This document shows, piece after piece, positions 61,612-64,000 of a stretch of 64,000 bases of DNA. Both the position numbers and the translations under genes were made by a program. The DNA is from an uncultured Sphingomonadaceae bacterium (lineage in GTDB: Bacteria > Pseudomonadota > Alphaproteobacteria > Sphingomonadales > Sphingomonadaceae): positions 776,506-840,505 of the forward strand of contig CANMGU010000002.1 of the NCBI GenBank assembly GCA_947497455.1, given 5' to 3'. The notes below the pieces were generated by a model. It ran no database searches. It saw nothing but the letters and a program-made list of their open reading frames with translations, and was not told the origin of the DNA. Within the stretch, counting starts at the first letter, position 1. Each line of letters starts with the position of its first letter.

Positions 61612-63183
61612 CTAATGCCCCGCGGCTCCCGATACTTCCTCTTGCAGCTCCTTCGGAGTTTCGCGGCCATGATCTGTACCCGCCGTCCGGTTACCTTTGG
61701 CCAGCGCAAAGACCACACCGGACAGGGCCAGCAAGGCGACGATATTTGGCAGCGTCATCACCGCATTCGAAATATCGCCCAGGCGCCAGACGAGTTGCAA
61801 CGGTGCGAAAGAACCGAAGAAGATCACCACGCACCACAGGACGCGCCAGACAAAGTGCAGCTTCTTTTCACCGCTGAGGCTCGAACCGGGCAGCAGGTCA
61901 TAGAGATAAGTGATCGCACGCTCGCCATAATAGCTCCAGGTGAGCAGGGTGGTGAACACGAAAAGGATCAGCGCAACAGAGACGATCAATGTCCCAATAG
62001 GAATGCTGAACAGTTCAAACGGGAAAGCCGCTCCGTAGGCACCCGATGTCATCGCAAAGCCATTGAGATCCGACTGCCACGCATGCTCGACCGCTGTTTT
62101 GACGCCATTGGCATCGGTCACGGTAAAGTCGCCAGCGACCGTCAGCATGACCAAGGCGGTCATGGTGCAGATGACGATGGTATCGATAAATGTGCCCATC
62201 ATTGCGAAGCGGCCCTGAGCCGCTGGGTCATTGGTTTGTGCCACAGCATGGGCAATCGGAGTGGAACCCTGGCCTGCCTCATTGGAGAACAGCCCACGTG
62301 CCACACCAGCGCGAATGGCAATCATGATCATCGCGCCGAGGAAGCCGCCGGCAGCAGCGTCATAACCAAATGCGCCGGCAAAGATGCGGGAAAAGGTTTC
62401 TGGAAGGTAAGGCAGATTAATCATCAAAGCGACGAAAGCCATGATCAGGTAAGCGCCTGCCATCCATGGAACGATCGTTTCAGCGACTTTACCGATGGAT
62501 TTGATGCCGCCGATAATGACGGCGAAGACCGCTACAGCGGCAACCGCTCCGCCAATCCATTCTTCGACACCGAACAGTTCATTGGCGCTGTCGCCCAGAC
62601 TATTGGCCTGAATACCATTGCCGGTGACCAGCGCTGAAAACAGAGCGCCAATACAGAAAAGCACCGCCAACCAGGTCCATTTCGGGCCGAGGCCAAGGGT
62701 AATATAGGTCATGGGTCCGCCGCGATAGGTGCCGTCTTCGGCTTGTTCGCGGAAACGGATGGCCAAAGACCCCTCGGCAAAGGCGAGCGCCATGCCGAAC
62801 AGGGCGGTGACCCACATCCAGAATATGGCACCGGGCCCGCCTAGCGTAATGGCAGTCGCAACGCCCGCCAGATTACCGGTTCCGACTTGCCCGGAAAGAG
62901 CGGTGGACAAGGCAGCAAACGGCGATATCTCGCCTGCACCCTTACTCTCCGATTTCTTGAAAAGACCAGCGAGGGCCGGGAACAGGCGACGCAATGGATA
63001 GCCACGTAGACCGATCATGAAATAGATACCAGCCCCTAGCAAGATGATGACCATCGGCGGTATCGGCTGGCCAGCAATGGCAAGGACGGGTTCTCCGTTC
63101 CAGCTCCCGCCCCAGATAAAGTCCGATACATTAGTGACTGGCTGAATAGCCGCTTCAAACCCGGAAACTGGCGCTGTACTCAC
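61612..63183 (-). CDS. AGCS-family sodium:alanine/glycine symporter
   Basis: 523 aa, about 11 membrane helices. Marks of the family: SPFAALSTALSGQVGTGNLA (substrate/Na+ site), YRGGPMTYITLGLGPKW, GLFSNEAGQGSTPIAHAVAQ, and the C-terminal VALILFVFTTLLTWSYYGER. It imports alanine or glycine with sodium. The long N-terminus before the first helix (MSTAPVSGFEAAIQPVTNVS) is normal. ATG 63183. It lies at the end of the repeat element and about 190 bp from the divergent DUF2855 gene; the stop is 8 bp from the element. Confidence 0.93.
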   Translation of the reverse strand: MSTAPVSGFEAAIQPVTNVSDFIWGGSWNGEPVLAIAGQPIPPMVIILLGAGIYFMIGLRGYPLRRLFPALAGLFKKSESKGAGEISPFAALSTALSGQVGTGNLAGVATAITLGGPGAIFWMWVTALFGMALAFAEGSLAIRFREQAEDGTYRGGPMTYITLGLGPKWTWLAVLFCIGALFSALVTGNGIQANSLGDSANELFGVEEWIGGAVAAVAVFAVIIGGIKSIGKVAETIVPWMAGAYLIMAFVALMINLPYLPETFSRIFAGAFGYDAAAGGFLGAMIMIAIRAGVARGLFSNEAGQGSTPIAHAVAQTNDPAAQGRFAMMGTFIDTIVICTMTALVMLTVAGDFTVTDANGVKTAVEHAWQSDLNGFAMTSGAYGAAFPFELFSIPIGTLIVSVALILFVFTTLLTWSYYGERAITYLYDLLPGSSLSGEKKLHFVWRVLWCVVIFFGSFAPLQLVWRLGDISNAVMTLPNIVALLALSGVVFALAKGNRTAGTDHGRETPKELQEEVSGAAGH

Positions 63184-63369
63184 TCAAATTCTCCCCGTTT
63201 CGCATGCTTTTGATGCTGAAATTTGCTGTGTAATTTAATTACAATCGCAACAGGATTAGCAGTCCCGCGGTTTTTCGCAAATGCTTTTGCCAAACCGGTG
63301 TGAAAGCCTATGATAAAGTTAGAAAATCAAAACCAATATCATGATTCTTTGACAGATGGAGCAGCACAC

Positions 63370-64000
63370 ATGAGTGACCAGACAAGCAGCCTATGGGTGA
63401 AAAGGGCCGATCTTCCAAAAAGTGAATGGCATGCCGGACCTGCCCCAACGCTTGGTGAGGGCCAGATTTTGCTCGAGATTGAGAAATATGCACTGACCGC
63501 GAACAACATCACTTATGCTGCGGTGGGTGATGGCTTTGGTTACTGGAACTTTTTTCCGACTGGTGATGAAGATTGGGGTATTGTCCCGGTTTGGGGCTTT
63601 GCCAAAGTGGCCGCTTCGCAAAATGCTGATATTACGGTTGGCGAGCGGGTTTATGGTTATCTGCCCATGGCCAGCCATCTTGTGGTGTCGCCGGGAAATG
63701 TGACCGACGCGGGATTTGTTGATCATGCCGAACATCGGCAGGGCCTGGCGATTATTTACAATCAATATCACCGTCTCGGAACGGGTGAAGGGCAGATGGA
63801 AGAGGAACGCGCGCTCTACCAGCCTTTGTTCACGACCAGTTTCCTGATCGAAGATATGATGCGCAAGTCGGAATGGTTTGGTGCCGAAGCCGTGCTGCTC
63901 ACCAGCGCATCATCCAAAACGGCGCTGGGTCTGGCAATGGTTGCCAAAAATCTGAGTCCCAATATCAAGCGTATTGGCCTGACTTCTGCGGGCAATAAGG
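63370..64000 (+). CDS. DUF2855 family protein, C-terminus cut by window edge
   Basis: First 210 codons visible; the frame is open to the right edge. It begins MSDQTSSLWVKRADLPKSEW, behind GGAG. The segment ITYAAVGDGFGYWNFFPT and PVWGFAKVAASQNADITVGE are typical of DUF2855, whose layout resembles an MDR-type quinone oxidoreductase (GroES-like fold then SASSKTALGLAMVAKNL, a nucleotide-binding start). No catalytic activity is known. Divergent from the AGCS gene. Confidence 0.88.
   Translation, partial: MSDQTSSLWVKRADLPKSEWHAGPAPTLGEGQILLEIEKYALTANNITYAAVGDGFGYWNFFPTGDEDWGIVPVWGFAKVAASQNADITVGERVYGYLPMASHLVVSPGNVTDAGFVDHAEHRQGLAIIYNQYHRLGTGEGQMEEERALYQPLFTTSFLIEDMMRKSEWFGAEAVLLTSASSKTALGLAMVAKNLSPNIKRIGLTSAGNK

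Noticed and set aside
61320..61718. Protein-coding frame in the repeat element
   Set aside because: The frame follows GC-rich inverted repeats, shows no family features, and overlaps the symporter gene in antisense.

Overview
The window looks like chromosomal DNA of an alphaproteobacterium of the order Sphingomonadales, probably a marine Sphingorhabdus/Parasphingorhabdus-like organism. This is inferred from gene content and order, not from a database search. Supporting signs are dut-coaBC-ubiB-ubiE / mutM-rpsT / dnaA packed together (an origin-proximal alphaproteobacterial arrangement), a split three-subunit proton-translocating transhydrogenase preceded by a small aa3-oxidase subunit IV gene, cpdR, rpmF-plsX-fabH, a TonB-dependent receptor of the sphingomonad type, and several small proteins typical of this clade. 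There are no rRNA genes, CRISPR arrays, prophage blocks or intact insertion sequences. The window is mostly well-packed housekeeping DNA with a few accessory patches.

Layout. 1-4364 (minus): ubiE-ubiB-coaBC-dut operon and a truncated exported protein, divergent from mutM and rpsT (4513-5716). 5792-9269: a degenerate-receiver winged-helix regulator, a DUF4136-type lipoprotein and dnaA. Then comes a 519-bp AT-rich gap with DnaA-box-like sites and a perfect palindrome, and tRNA-Val(TAC). 9920-14767: a thioredoxin-like lipoprotein divergent from argH-(LptM-like lipoprotein)-lysA-(siroheme-synthase-like)-DUF2721. 14852-20815: a fatty-acid block with thiolase and thioesterase II facing an acyl-CoA synthetase and a FadJ-type multifunctional enzyme. 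21196-24109: an exported protein, a diguanylate cyclase and an Asp/Glu racemase. 24158-27205 (minus): subunit IV-pntAA-pntAB-pntB. 27385-31481: an NtrC-class regulator, a lipoprotein, a DEAD-box helicase and a hypothetical exported protein. 31618-35812: an FAD-linked 2-hydroxyacid dehydrogenase, a SapC-family protein, a structured intergenic stretch ending in a strong terminator, an N-formylglutamate amidohydrolase, cpdR and tRNA-Val(GAC).

35848-43144: an AraC regulator, rpmF-plsX-fabH, MAPEG, a membrane protein, a PQQ-type sugar dehydrogenase, a metallo-beta-lactamase-fold hydrolase and a LexA-like S24 repressor. The repressor faces two small genes across a repeated operator-like array. 43851-47807: an envelope/glycan patch with two exosortase-A-associated genes. 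47861-56723: a dipeptide epimerase, DUF1993, a beta-helix/diheme-cytochrome pair, DUF2147, an MFS exporter, a pentapeptide/LprI-like protein fused translationally to dinB, and a VOC protein. 56749-64000: a TonB-dependent receptor, gshA, a YqaA-family membrane protein, a palindromic repeat element, an AGCS alanine/sodium symporter and the start of a DUF2855 gene.

Best candidates for something undescribed: the S24 repressor module with a roughly 20-bp-periodic TAGGAAA array and an unknown 126-aa protein (42467-43854); the structured, terminator-ended intergenic region at 33939-34259; and a MITE/REP-like repeat family, with inverted ends at 61328-61604 and a solo copy after tRNA-Val at 9872.
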